DNA of 64,000 bases from Moniliophthora roreri (Eukaryota; Basidiomycota; Agaricomycetes; Agaricales; Marasmiaceae). The translations under genes and the position numbers were made by a program. The notes beneath the pieces are model-generated. The model saw only the letters and a list, made by a program, of their open reading frames with translations, had not been told where the DNA came from and made no database searches. Where the stretch lies: NCBI GenBank assembly GCA_001466705.2, contig LATX02000219.1, positions 289,619 through 353,618 of the forward strand, given 5' to 3'. Numbering within the stretch: the stretch's first letter is position 1; each line of letters starts with the position of its first letter. Shown piece by piece: positions 1 to 19,249 of this stretch.

Positions 1-2
1 AT

Positions 3-2063
3 CTCTCTGGCGGCAGTAGTCAAGGCAATGGCGCCGTATCAGCTCTCAAAGGACTGTTTTCTGGTGGAAATCGACCTCGATCAAGTTCTCGTGCTACCAG
101 CATATGTTCTGATCAAGGTGACGAAAGTCGAAGAGAGAGTGTGCATAGTTCGATCTTGGGCACGACCGGAAGCGGGAGTAGCAAGGGAAATAGTCTCATG
201 AATCTATTGAGGTCGAATACGCTCGACACTCTTGGCAACAGCACAACAGCTTCTCCGCCCGTCCCTATTCCTTCGCCCGCCCAATCGCATTTCCACCCTC
301 GTACAACAAACGCCGACCTTCGGCAACACCATCTCTCGCAGTTGGATCGCAAGATCATTGATGACCCGAATGCTCTCGATAGAGATGACGATTTGGCAAC
401 ACCCATATTCCGCACGCCTGTCAATGTTTTTGACGGCAACACCAGAGACGGAGATCATAGTTCTTCTAGGGCTACCAGAGCATTGACAATGGATGCTATA
501 TCACTGCAGCCTCCACCAAGAAAACGTTGGACATCGTACGGTGCGCAGCATCCGTTCGCAACGGCTGATACAACGACGACGTCATCTCAGGACGATGGGA
601 ATGAATCACATTCCTTTACTGATCGCTTGAGCGTCCATGATCAAGCGCAAAGCACTAGCACTACCTCTGGACTGAGTATCAGTCCGGGGGGCATGAGCGG
701 GTTTTCCTTTGGAACACCTGAGGAACGTCCCCGGTCACCGTCGATGGGTTCAGTGTCGACCGTGGGGTCAGAGAATGGCAGAGCGGGGAGTGTGAACGGG
801 GAGAGAGCGAGCATCAATACGAAGAGGAGCTCGGTCCACAAACGATGGTCACGCCAATTGCCTCAAAGACTGACGCCACCAAGTGGTCCGCCACCTGCAG
901 TGCCCAGCGGAGAAACATCATCCAGCAATGTCTCTACAAAAGCGCACCCTTATGCGACTGTGGATGGATCCCCCAGCAGATCCTCTCGAGCAAGCATACC
1001 ATCATTCTCGAAGCGGGCGTCGGCTTCGTCAGCTTTCAGCATTAGTAGCCTGAACTCTTCACAGTCGCATGGTGCAGCATCGAATGGTGTATCTCACTCA
1101 CGCCCTGTATCTGGGCTTAGTGGAATATCCCACTCACGACCCGGCTCTTCCCATCGGGCTTCGATGTCACCCCCGCCGCGTCCAGCACCTACCTTTGCAC
1201 TTCCGCCAGCCCCCATGACACATCAAGATGACGCTTCTCACCCTCAGACACAATCTGCCCCGTCCTCTGCAGCACCGTATAAGCAATCTTTCAGAGACTC
1301 GGTGTCTGCACGTGCCATCCGGCTTTCGCTTACCGCTCCGAAGCCTCCTCCAAATACGACGCTACCGCCGCGACCAGATGAGAATAGTTCTCTACCTCGT
1401 AGACGGGCGGGCAGCGGTGCCACCACCTCGACGAAGACTAGCAGTGTTTTGTACTCAATCCCTGGTTCACCTGTCCCTCCACCAACCATACATTCTGCTG
1501 CAGCGTCCTCTCGGGAGCCCACTGATCCCCTTCCACTAACCCCTACTTCCCCGGTCTCGCGGCATTCGGGATTACCACCGTCACCTACTGCTTCCCCAGC
1601 TCCTTCGCGAGCTGCCTCGATTAAGCAGCGTCTTCGTATACTCAGCACGCCTTCTCCCTCTTCTCCGACTATCCTCAGTAACATAACCAGTTCCAGTCAA
1701 TCCTCCTCACGGCCGCAACTTGCGACGTTAACAACGAGTACCACGCCCTCGGGTACGCCTCAAGCGGAAAAGGCGTCGTTTATTGATAACAATCCTAGTT
1801 TTGCAACGCTCGCTTCCCCAGTTTCTCCTTCATTCCCTACTCCCAAGATACATACCATCACTCCCCATGAACCGGAGCCCGAGTTGACATCGTTGTCACC
1901 TCCGCCTCGTCGTGCATCGAAGCGAGTATCTATCCCAGATTCAGAACCTTCAACTTCAATTGCTATTCCGGAAGAGTCTCCGACCGCAGAGGACCAATCT
2001 TTTCTTTCTTCTTCTCTTTCTCGTCATGGATCCGTCATTTCACTTGGAATTGTTAGCATGTAG
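3..2063 (+). CDS. Ser/Pro-rich hypothetical protein, 3' part of gene
   Basis: One reading frame is open from the left edge (first full codon at 3) to a TAG at 2061-2063, about 686 codons, so the gene starts outside the window. No ATG at the left edge can be called a start; the GTG at 141 is simply an internal Val codon. The protein is low in complexity, very rich in Ser, Pro, Thr and Arg, with many SP/TP and RxxS contexts (possible kinase sites). No transmembrane stretch, catalytic motif or recognisable domain is visible, so this looks like a long disordered C-terminal tail. I do not recognise the family. No intron is needed. It converges on PRP8, whose stop lies 280 bp downstream. Coding status is well supported by length; function is unknown. 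Confidence 0.8.
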   Translation, partial: LSGGSSQGNGAVSALKGLFSGGNRPRSSSRATSICSDQGDESRRESVHSSILGTTGSGSSKGNSLMNLLRSNTLDTLGNSTTASPPVPIPSPAQSHFHPRTTNADLRQHHLSQLDRKIIDDPNALDRDDDLATPIFRTPVNVFDGNTRDGDHSSSRATRALTMDAISLQPPPRKRWTSYGAQHPFATADTTTTSSQDDGNESHSFTDRLSVHDQAQSTSTTSGLSISPGGMSGFSFGTPEERPRSPSMGSVSTVGSENGRAGSVNGERASINTKRSSVHKRWSRQLPQRLTPPSGPPPAVPSGETSSSNVSTKAHPYATVDGSPSRSSRASIPSFSKRASASSAFSISSLNSSQSHGAASNGVSHSRPVSGLSGISHSRPGSSHRASMSPPPRPAPTFALPPAPMTHQDDASHPQTQSAPSSAAPYKQSFRDSVSARAIRLSLTAPKPPPNTTLPPRPDENSSLPRRRAGSGATTSTKTSSVLYSIPGSPVPPPTIHSAAASSREPTDPLPLTPTSPVSRHSGLPPSPTASPAPSRAASIKQRLRILSTPSPSSPTILSNITSSSQSSSRPQLATLTTSTTPSGTPQAEKASFIDNNPSFATLASPVSPSFPTPKIHTITPHEPEPELTSLSPPPRRASKRVSIPDSEPSTSIAIPEESPTAEDQSFLSSSLSRHGSVISLGIVSM

Positions 2064-2343
2064 ATCATTAGTTCACCCGCGTTTCTTCTGTCTACTCACC
2101 ACATATACCATTGTTTTCTCGTCAATTGCTGCTGTACATTTACTTACCTGTTTGACTTTGATTGGGCGAGCAGATACGAATTTCACGATTCGAATATCTT
2201 CTCCAGCTATTGTATACCGGTCCTTCGTTACTCTCACATTGTCCTATGCAAACATCCTGCCTGTGAACGAAGATTAATGTAATTTTACACTTGATACAAA
2301 TACACTAGATGACTATAGAATCTAAATGATAGCATATGCGAAA
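2064..2343. other. Convergent 3' intergenic region
   Basis: This is the gap between two genes that end towards each other. It is AT-richer than the flanking exons and must hold both 3' UTRs and polyadenylation signals. I see no open frame that continues either gene and no repeat. The last PRP8 exon begins immediately at its right edge. Confidence 0.7.
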
Positions 2344-11150
<8,807 letters not shown>

Positions 11151-11520
11151 TGCCAATGACGGTCTTGAGCGAACCAAGTTTTGTGTGACAGAGTAACGTG
11201 TGACGCTAGGATGAGTAAACGCCTCGGAAGCGTGCGTGTACTTCACCTTCCTAATTTAGTGCCCTGCAACGGCCAGGAGCGAGAACCATACAGTCGGCGT
11301 GAAAAGTTTTGCAATACTAAATATAGGAATTTGTTCACGTGCACGCCAAACGAAACGAATGGTAGTCAAATGAAGTCAAATGAACACCCTCAGAATTTTT
11401 TTCTCTTTTCCTAGTTTTTTTGAGTGCAGCCACTAGACATGAGCCCATTATGCCCTGAACAGTAAAAAAATTGAGAAGGGGGGAGATTTCGGTAGGTGTT
11501 TTTAGGCTGGACGATCTGAG
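11151..11520 (-). promoter_or_regulatory. PRP8 upstream region
   Basis: About 370 bp separate the PRP8 start from the first recognisable retroelement sequence, so the promoter and 5' UTR should lie here. The PRP8 frame stays open to an ATG at 11246, but that extension has no resemblance to Prp8. A run of A and a G-run near 11465-11485 mark the approach to the transposon remnant. I see no clear TATA box. Confidence 0.45.
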
Positions 11521-12038
11521 CTTACAATGGGTGCTCGTCAAGAGTATTCACGAGGCTCTACCACATGGCCACCCAGGACAATGGAACACCATCAATCAAA
11601 TTGAGCAAGACTACTGGTGGCCAGGAATGGCTAAATTCATTCGGCAGTTTGTAGATGGATGTGTGGCATGTCAACAAATGAAGATCAATATGCATCCCAC
11701 ATGAACCCCAATACAGCCCATTGGTGGGCACAAAGATGTGTTACCATTTCAAATACACACAATGGACCTGATCACAGACTTGCCAGAAGTAGACAATGCC
11801 AATAGTATTCTCGTCATGGTGGACTATGCCACTACAAAGGGAGTAACTTTAATCCCCTGCAACAAGAAACTAGATGCAAAAGGAGCAGCAGAACTTTTAC
11901 TTGCAAACATATACAAATGATTTGGTCTACCGGACAAACTAATATCCAACTGAGACCCTCAATTTGCAGCTGACATCTTCAAAGAGATGGGTAGACTGTT
12001 GGGGATTAAACAAATGCTGAGTACTGCTTACCATCCTC
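11521..12038 (+). pseudogene. C1 integrase core, interrupted
   Basis: The translation carries the HHCC zinc-binding end (IHEALPHGHPGQWN ... CVACQQMK) and the catalytic core start (TMDLITDLPE), so this is retroviral-type integrase. In-frame stops are at 11701-11703, 11919-11921 and 11951-11953. All three are TGA at positions where intact relatives have Arg (the DRDP motif reads N-stop-DP). The frame breaks at 12038 in the STAYHP motif where element A is inserted and resumes at 19250 with QTDGETER. Dead copy. Confidence 0.9.
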
Positions 12039-12435
12039 TGTTACGTTACTTGTGCGCAGCAACATCAACCAACTCAACTATAACGTAGTCAAGAAGGTTG
12101 TAAGGTTCAAGGTTCAGAGTTCAAGCAAGAACTAAGAGGTGGTCTCTTAGTTGGATGCTCAAGAGTTCGTTTCATTGCTAAGACAAGGTTTACAATTAAC
12201 TAGGTCAAGCTGAGGAGCTTGAGACTTAGTTCGAGCTACTTAAATAGTACAGTGTATCTATGATTACAAACAAGATGGAACTCAAGAGAACATCATAGAA
12301 ATGTGTACATAATTACTGATGGAAACAGAGAGAAAGGAAAAGAAACTGTTACATAAGAGTTCAAGAAGGTCATAGAAAGTGAAAGTAAATATTAGTAATA
12401 CATGCGGTCATGTGAAAGTCTGTAGCATTGTAACA
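12039..12435 (-). repeat. 3' LTR of element A
   Basis: 397 bp, TGTTACG ... GTAACA, matching 18853-19249 in length and sequence apart from about a dozen transitions. Next to it on the internal side (12436-12445) is a C-run, the complement of the polypurine tract GTGGGGGTAA from which plus-strand synthesis would start. Confidence 0.95.
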
Positions 12436-12497
12436 TTACCCCCACACTAGGGGCGAAATTCCAATCTCGCCACTGTTCCATCTGATAATGTTACCTC

Positions 12498-13508
12498 TCA
12501 GAACGATTCCTGTTGTCTCGAGTACACCCATTCGTATTGCTCCTCTGCGTTCTCCGTTGCAGCTATTGTTGAACTACTGCTCTCTGTCTCCATAGAGTTC
12601 AGTGTCAGGGTCACCTCCATAGATATCATCGTCAAAAGATGATGAGCGCTGGGGAGGGTGGTTTCGAGCAATTTGCTTCAACCGTCATTTGAGACGACAA
12701 TCTTGAGAGAGGTGACCAGGTGCAGCCGTCCCGCATACTTGACAACAGTAGCTCGGGCATTCTCTGCCGTGGTGGTACGCCACTCTGCACACAGGGCAGA
12801 GAGGTACTTGTAAACTTCGTCGGTCATGTTGTCGCTGTTGGTCGGAGATGAGGATGGCTCACTCAACGAGGCTTCTACGAGGTCATCGTCATCCCACACT
12901 GACTGAGTTGTTGGATCTTGGATCAGCGTTCTGGGAGGGACTGGAGTTGGTCTCTGGTTCGCGAGCGATCAGTTCAGGGGTATGTCGGTTGTCGGCATAG
13001 GTAATTTGGAGGGGTTGAAAGTAGGGGTTGAGGACACCGTCTGCACGGAACGGTACCGTGGCAGGGGGGTCACAATTGTTGCATCCCTGAACACCGGGGG
13101 AGTAGATACTCTCCATATTGGATTGGATGGCCTTGGCACCTGAATCCGAAGGGGAAGGGGTTCTGATGCCGATGGAGGCGGCATACATTGGGGGGCTTCC
13201 AGGTTCTGAGGGGGGAATGTGTTTGACAACGATAGATCCATTGTCGGAGGAGTCATCGTTACTGGAGGGGCTTGGAGGTTCTGGGTAGACAAGGGAGGTG
13301 GAACTTGAAGGGGTGGAGGCGAGTCGTTCGTTGGGATGAACGGGGTTATTCGGTCTGGTTCTATCAAATGGCCTAGATAGGCCAAAGCTGGGTGTGGGGA
13401 TGGAGGGGATTCGTTCAAATTGCTCGCATGCCAATTGGGCAGTGTTTCGAATTCGTTTGGCATATGCTGCATGTGCCATCCAAAATTCTGGACTGTTTGG
13501 ATTTGCAT
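12498..13508 (-). pseudogene. Element A ORF3b (overlapping +1 frame)
   Basis: This frame is +1 relative to ORF3a and overlaps nearly all of it. It starts at a true ATG (13508) and is open for about 335 codons apart from TGA stops at 12969-12971 and 12678-12680, ending at 12498. Shared with the B and D copies are a Pro-rich N-terminal half, the anchor SVWDD, the LSALCAEW segment and the later LLETTLPSAHHLLTMI, which aligns with ETIPAVHQLLTTI in B2. It lies after pol and before the LTR. Product unknown. It could be made by +1 frameshifting from ORF3a or from its own start. Confidence 0.65.
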
Positions 13509-13938
13509 TGCAAATGTTCTTGGGGAGGGAACCTACAGTGTCAGGTGCGTTTCGTGGGTTGTCATTATAGGAATACGCAGGTGGTGACGGTACCATGATG
13601 GGTCCCTGTAGCACGAGGCCGCCAGCGGCTCCAGCTGTTGCGTTGTACGCCAGATTTGCCGAGTATGTGTTGGTCTCTTGTACGATTCGATCAAGGGCAG
13701 CACGCTGTTCTTGGAGGCAGATCAGGCCATCTATGGTGATTCGGTGTATGGGAGACGCTGCCATCCCAAGCCTCAGTGCGTCATCGTGCTCGCCAGTGTT
13801 GACTAGGTACAAGAGTTCGAAAGGAGAGGGGGCGAATGGGCCAGTATAGTGGACTCGTTTGGAGTCTTCAACACCAGTGGGAGGAGAAGGGAGAGGTCGG
13901 CTATGGAGGTTGGAAGAAGAGGATCCGTAGTTAGACAT
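12574..13938 (-). pseudogene. Element A ORF3a: third gene with tandem zinc knuckles
   Basis: The ATG at 13938 is 21 nt after the pol stop. The product would be 454 residues. An N-terminal block (FAPSPFELLYLVN) matches the ORF3a of B, C1 and D. A Pro/Ser-rich middle follows, then two knuckles: CPVCRVAYHHGREC (C-x2-C-x4-H-x4-C) and CQVCGTAAPGHLSQDC (C-x2-C-x6-H-x4-C). The end is acidic (YGDREQ) before TAG 12574-12576. TGA stops interrupt it at 12889 and at a few later sites, one of them aligned with an Arg (VGR) in B. No signal peptide or membrane segment is seen, so it is not an envelope. Nucleic-acid binding is inferred from the knuckles only. Confidence 0.75.
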
Positions 13939-13959
13939 GTTCGTTTGGTGAGGAGTTCC

Positions 13960-16900
13960 CTATAATTTGTTCTGGATTATATACTCCAGATACAACTCCA
14001 TTGCATGTTCAAGTTCTTCCTTCTTCTTCCATTCATTGTGAGAGGAATCAAACCCTTTCCAGGATACTAGGAATTTCTTTGGATCTTTCCTGGGCTTGTG
14101 ACCTATGATGGCTTCGATTTCGAACTCCTCGTGTCCTTCTATTATGTCTGGGGGTGGTTCCAGGAAATTGGCTCCATGTTCCTCTGTTTCTTTGTACAGT
14201 GACAGAAGCCCGACGTGGAAAACTGGGTGTATTCTCCATTGTTTCGGCAACTTCAGCTTGTATGTAACTGGCCCCATGACTTCTTCAATTATGAAGAGTC
14301 CTTCTCTTTTTGGGGACAGTTTCTTTCTGGAATATCCAAAGTCCAGGTTTTTCTCTTCGAGCCATACCTTTTGCCCCTTTTCGAAGACATCTCTCTTCTT
14401 TTTCCCTTGTTCCATTACTCCCCGTCTGGCCACTTCTATCATCGCTGATGTTTCCTCCCTTAATCGTTTTAACTCCGTCAGCCACTTTTCCACCAATGGA
14501 ACATCTGTTCGTTTGAAGATAGTGGGTAGCGGTCTCGGGTGATATCCCATAGTCATGAAGAAAGGGGAGTGATGTGTAACGGAATGGGTTCTGTTATTGT
14601 GTGCAAACTCTGCCATGTGAAGATGTTTGCTCCACTCCATCTGCTGTTTTCCGCAGAAGAATCTCAGATAGATTTCAACTTCCTGATTCACTCTTTCAGT
14701 TTCTCCATCTGTCTGTGGATGATAGGCAGTACTCATCGAGTGTTTTATTCCCAGAAGTCTTGCCATCTCTTGGAATACTTCTGCCACAAATCTAGGGTCT
14801 CTATCCGATATGATCCTTTCTGCCAGTCCATATCGTTTGTACACGTGTTGAAATAGAAGTTCTGCTGCTTTGGTCGCATCCAGTTTCTTGGTACAAGGGA
14901 TGAAAGTTACCCCCTTCGTAGAGGAATGGTCTACCACGACCATTATAGAGTCCGAACCATCAGACTCGGGTAGATCTGTAATTAAGTCCATTGTGATGAC
15001 TTGAAAGGGGACGGTGTTTGGCACTCCTGGGAGCGGCATGATACCTGTCACCGAAGGATGTGTGTTGATCTTCATCTGTTGACATGGAGCACAGCCATCA
15101 ACAAATGCCTTGATGAATTTAGCCATACCTGGCCACCAAAATTCTCTGCCGACTAGATCAACAGTTCCATATTGCCCAGGGTGGCCAAAGGGCTGTCCCT
15201 CGTGGATGATCTGAATGATGTCCCGTTGCAGCGTAATGTTATTTGGCACGTAAGCTCTGCCCTTGTAGAAGAGGATGTTGTCATCAAATTTCCAATCAGA
15301 AAGGGAGGACTTAATTGGAGGAATGCCTTGATCCAAAAGGGCTTCCAACGCACTTCAATGGAAGTTGTCGTCACCCAACACAGTCTTCAGCCTATTCTGG
15401 AGATCTACATCAATCATGTTGATGAACAGAGATTCCAGTAACATAATAACGTCCTCGTTGTCAGTGTCGATTCCATGTACATGATCTGGCTGTCTGGAGA
15501 GCACATCGGACTGCACCATCTGAGATCCCGGCACATGAACTAAGTGAAGGTCGAATAAGGATAGTAGAAGACTCCATCGTGCTTGTCAGCGATTTAGTTT
15601 CTGGGCCATCCGGAAGTACATTAGATTCTTGTGATCTGACAATATTGTGACTGGAAAGCCATTCCCCTGCACATAATGTTGCCAGGTTTGTAATGCTTGA
15701 ACTATTGCAAATAATTCTCTGTCATATATTTCGTAATTCCGTTCCGTAGCGTCAAACACGTGGGATATATAACCACATGGATGCCATTCTCCGTCATCGC
15801 CCTTCTGTTGTGGGACTGCGCCCGAAGCCCATTTTGAAGTGTCGGCTTCAATCACGAAAGGTTTCGAGAAATCTGGGATCTTCAACAGGGGTTGCTTTGA
15901 GAACTTTTGTTTCAGTGTTGTGAACGCCGCTTGACATGTGTCATTCCAAACGAATTTGACCCCCTTCTTGGTCAGATCATAGAGCGGTTTCGTGATTTCT
16001 GCGTATCTGCCGATGGACTTGTGGTAGAAGTTCGCAAAACCTGTGAAACTTCGTACTCCTGTAACCGTCTCAGGGGCCGGCCAATCTTCGATCCCTGCCA
16101 ATTTCACGGGGTCCATGCCAATAGTTCCTGGTCGGATGACCAATCCTAAAAATACAACTTTGGTGACGTCAAACTCGCATTTATGTGGCTTAAGGAAAAG
16201 ATCTTGTTCCTTAAGGCGTTGGAGAAGCCGTCTAGAACATTCATGATGTTCGTGTTCGTTGGTGGAATAAATGAGGATATCATCCATATAGACGAGACAC
16301 CATCCTTCGGCCATAAAGTCAGAAAGAATGTCATCCATAAATGCTTGAAACGTAGCTGGGGAGTTCATGAGTCCGAAAAACATCACTGTAGGCTTGAACA
16401 GCCCTCGATTGGTCTTGAAAGCTGCTTTCCATTGATCTCCATCTTTGATCCTAACGTTGTTGTACCCATTGCGTAAATCCAACTTGGAGAAAATAGTAGC
16501 CCCACGCAATTTGTCAATTAGGTCTGAGATCAATGGCAGTGGGTAAGCGTTCTTGATCGTCCCATTGTTCAACCTTCGATAATCTTGTGTCGGTCTCAGT
16601 TTCCCTTTTTCTTTCTTTCCTACAAAGAAGAAAGGGGAAGCGTTCGGTGATTTGGATTTCCAGATGTATCCTTTTCACAAGTTTTTGTCTAGGAATTTGT
16701 CCAATTCGAGTTGTTCTGGTACTGTTAGCAAATAGAGTTTGCAATCCTTGGGCATGAATTCTGGTTTCAGATTGATAGCGTGATCGTAATGTCTTGATAT
16801 GGGGAAACACTCAGCTTCTCAGTCTTTGAATTGTGCTCTGTATCCATGCAGGTATTCTGGGACAAGGTCCTCAAACATCCGTTCCTTTTGCTCTACCTGA

Positions 16901-17454
16901 TGCGCCATGGTTTGTGATACTGACATTTTGGCTCTGATGTCAATTCGCTGAATGATCTCTTCCGGTGCTTCTTTGTTGAAGATGTTGTCATGTCGTGGGA
17001 TTTTAATGTACCTTTTGGGCCGAAATACGATCTCTCCCGATCTCCAGTTGACATCCGGGTTGTATTTCTGTAACCAAGGTAATCCAAAAATGACATCTTT
17101 TTTCCCCAATGCAGAGAGAAGGAAAGTGTCTGTGAGTGCCTTTGGTCCAATGGTGTATGTCACTGTTACCGAGTGTGTGATCCAGGCCGTTTTGTTCGGA
17201 GTTCCATCAACATTAAACACTTGAATGTTTTCAGGAAGTCGATCTCGTGGGAGCCATAACTGTTTCGCCATTTTGGGGGTCATGAAAAGACCTCCTGCTC
17301 CTGAATCTAGGAGCCCATTTATTCCAACTTTTTCTGTTCCAACATTGTAAGACAAAGGAATTCACATAGAATTACAATCAATCTTAGCTAATACAATGTT
17401 TGAAATTGTTATTGGCAGAGGCGGAGAGAGAGTCGGCCTCTTCCGCCATTTCAA
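13960..17454 (-). pseudogene. Element A pol: protease, RT, RNase H, integrase, chromodomain
   Basis: This frame is -1 relative to gag. The protease has the LLDSGAGG motif near 17310. RT has LDLRNGYNN and an intact YMDD (within [10 protein letters not shown]). RNase H has IEADTSKW and ILSDHKNL. Integrase (13960-15348) has HHCC, TMDLITD, SDRDPRF and QTDGETERVNQE, and the C-terminal chromodomain reads EIEAIIGHKP ... FLVSWKGFDSSHNEW. It is broken by a few stops, including the protease/RT linker near 16815 and the RNase H end at 15588. The long integrase frame is uninterrupted for 462 codons. It sits 21 nt before ORF3a. Confidence 0.9.
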
Positions 17455-17460
17455 AAACCC
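17451..17460 (-). promoter_or_regulatory. Predicted -1 frameshift site GGGTTTTTGA (element A)
   Basis: The heptamer G GGT TTT (pattern X XXY YYZ) is followed directly by the gag stop TGA. Pol is open in the -1 frame from this point. The same ten bases close gag in B1, B2, B3, B4 and C2. Confidence 0.75.
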
Positions 17461-18806
17461 TCCTTCTCCATAATGTCCAATAATTCAGTTTGTTCCTCCT
17501 GGCTGTATTCCCTAAACAAGGCCTGGATCTTTACATAAGCATCCCGCGGAGTTCTTTTCTCCTTTTGTTCTTCAGCTTTGTCCGAATTCTTCATCGGGCA
17601 GTCTCGGCTAAGGTGTCCTTGTTTAGCACAACGGAAGCACCTTCCATCCTTCATATATTCCCAGCGATCTTCCTCCGACAGCCATCCCGTATCAAGCCAA
17701 TTAACAGCCGTCTCTTTCTTTTCGAACTTCTTCTTCTTGTCGACCGCCATCTGGAACCTTCGGGGCTTTTGAACAGCTTTGGCATATTTGTACTGTTCAT
17801 CAAATCTGATGGCTGCCTCGTACCATCCATTCAGATCTTTAGGCCTCCCCTGTGGCTGGTTTAATATCTTGTCTGCCAAAATGAACGGCAAGCCCTTTCA
17901 GAAGATGTGGGACAAGGCTTTGTCATCATATCTAGATTCATCGGCTAAAACCCTAAATTTGTTGACATAATTGTCGGCCCTTTCTCCCATCTTCATGTCT
18001 TCAATCCGCAGCTGTACATCAGCTTTGATGTCTGCAGGGAGGTAATGCTTCTTGAAAGCATTCTTTAGGTCCTCCCATTTTAGTTCATCGTCACCGCTTT
18101 TCCAGTTAAAAATGAGATCTGTGTTTCGTTGTTTCCAAGACTGGGTATCTTTGCCTTGGAGATAAGAGAGAAGGAAAAGGCATTTCTTCTCGTCAGTATC
18201 ATATTCTGATGGGTGCATGCGAAGATATATCTCAACTTCGGTGAGGAATCTCCACGTATCTTTTCAATCGCCTTCAAAAGGCTCTGGAGACGCTACTTTC
18301 GTCCCCTTGTCCTTCTTCTTCTGTTCTTCGATCACAGCTGTCGCAATGCTGATGATCATCTCCTCCTGGGTCTTCGGCTTCTGTTCTCATTTTGGGGTTG
18401 AGCTCACTTCTCCTGACATTGTGTCCGTTTCTGGTGGCTGTTCTTCGGCAGAAGTGATAAAGTCTTCTGTCGATTCTGATGAGCCTGTCAAGTTCTCTGT
18501 CGTGTTCTCTGACTGATTGATATTCCCAAAGAAGGGCAATTCTGGGAGCGTGGATAAGGGGGTCGAGCTGTTCCTCTGCTCTTCGTCTGTTGGTGTTTCG
18601 ACGTCGGTTGTTATGCCTGGCCCAAGCACGTCTGAGAGCTGTTGGATTGCCTCTCAGTGGTGGTGGCGGGTTATAATTGTACGCCTCGTCGATTCGGGGT
18701 TTTCTGAAAGTCTGATCCCAATGTTCTGAAGCTGTCTTGTGAGTTCAATGTCTCAGTCGATACTGCTTTCGTCTTCCGCAGTAAGTCTGGCTCTTGGTGG
18801 AGTCAT
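17451..18806 (-). pseudogene. Element A gag
   Basis: ATG 18806 opens MTPPRARLTA, the same start as in the B elements. The 451-residue frame has the retrotransposon capsid region (LKNAFKKHYLPADIKADVQL, ERADNYVNKFRVLADE) and one CCHC knuckle, CFRCAKQGHLSRDC, near the C terminus, then ends EKEGF at the slippery site. It is interrupted by stop codons, among them one after SSID, one just before KGLPFIL and others in the N-terminal third. A defective Gag in this copy. Confidence 0.85.
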
Positions 18807-18840
18807 GGTGCCTAGACCTTTGTCAGGTTGGCGTTCGGTA

Positions 18841-18850
18841 AGCTTGACCT
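18841..18850 (-). promoter_or_regulatory. Self-primer binding site of element A
   Basis: On the minus strand AGGTCAAGCT lies 2 nt inside the 5' LTR. It is the exact reverse complement of AGCTTGACCT in that LTR (19016-19025 as window sequence aggtcaagct). No tRNA 3'-end complement (TGG...) is present at this place. Confidence 0.65.
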
Positions 18851-18852
18851 TA

Positions 18853-19249
18853 TGTTACGTTACTTGTGTGCAGCAACGTCAACCAACTCAACTATGACAT
18901 AGTCAAGAAGGTCATAAGGTTCAAGGTTCAGAGTTCAAGCAAGAACTAAGAGGTGGTCTCTTAGTTGGATGCTCAAGAGTTCGTTTCGTTGCTAAGACAA
19001 GGTTTACAATTAACTAGGTCAAGCTGAGGAGCTTGAGACCTAGTTCGAGCTACTTAAATAGTACAGTGTATCTACAATTACAAACGAGATGGAACTCAAG
19101 AGAACATCGTAGAAATGTGTACATAATTACTGATGGAAACAGAGAGAAAGGAAAAGAAACTGTTACATAAGAGTTCGAGAAGGTCGTAGAAAGTGAAAGT
19201 AAATATTAGTAATACATGTGGTCATGTGAAAGTCTGTAGCATTGTAACA
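18853..19249 (-). repeat. 5' LTR of element A
   Basis: 397-bp partner of 12039-12435. Read on the minus strand it has TATTTAAGTA (19060-19051), and 35 nt later AGCTTGACCT (19025-19016), the predicted transcript start and self-primer. It ends with the tract shared by all elements here (GCTGCGCAAGTAACGTAACA in the consensus). Confidence 0.93.

Larger units (their letters stand above)
12039..19249 (-). mobile_element. Element A: full-length Ty3/gypsy chromovirus with both LTRs
   Basis: It is complete on the minus strand, 7211 bp, bounded by two 397-bp LTRs with TG...CA ends (TGTTAC/GTAACA) and a 5-bp target duplication tcctc (12034-12038 and 19250-19254). The internal order is gag, -1 slippery site, pol, ORF3a/ORF3b, then a G-rich polypurine tract. 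The LTRs differ at roughly a dozen sites, nearly all transitions between CG and TG/CA, so the insertion is not recent. It is the only element in the pile on the minus strand. Coding frames carry several TGA stops. Confidence 0.95.

Noticed and set aside
141..2063. Start of the first gene at 141
   Set aside because: The codon is GTG and the same frame is open to the left edge; there is no reason to begin translation there.
14105..14542. Antisense open frames across element A and the B elements
   Set aside because: They mirror codon constraints of pol and gag on the other strand, have no motifs and change between copies.
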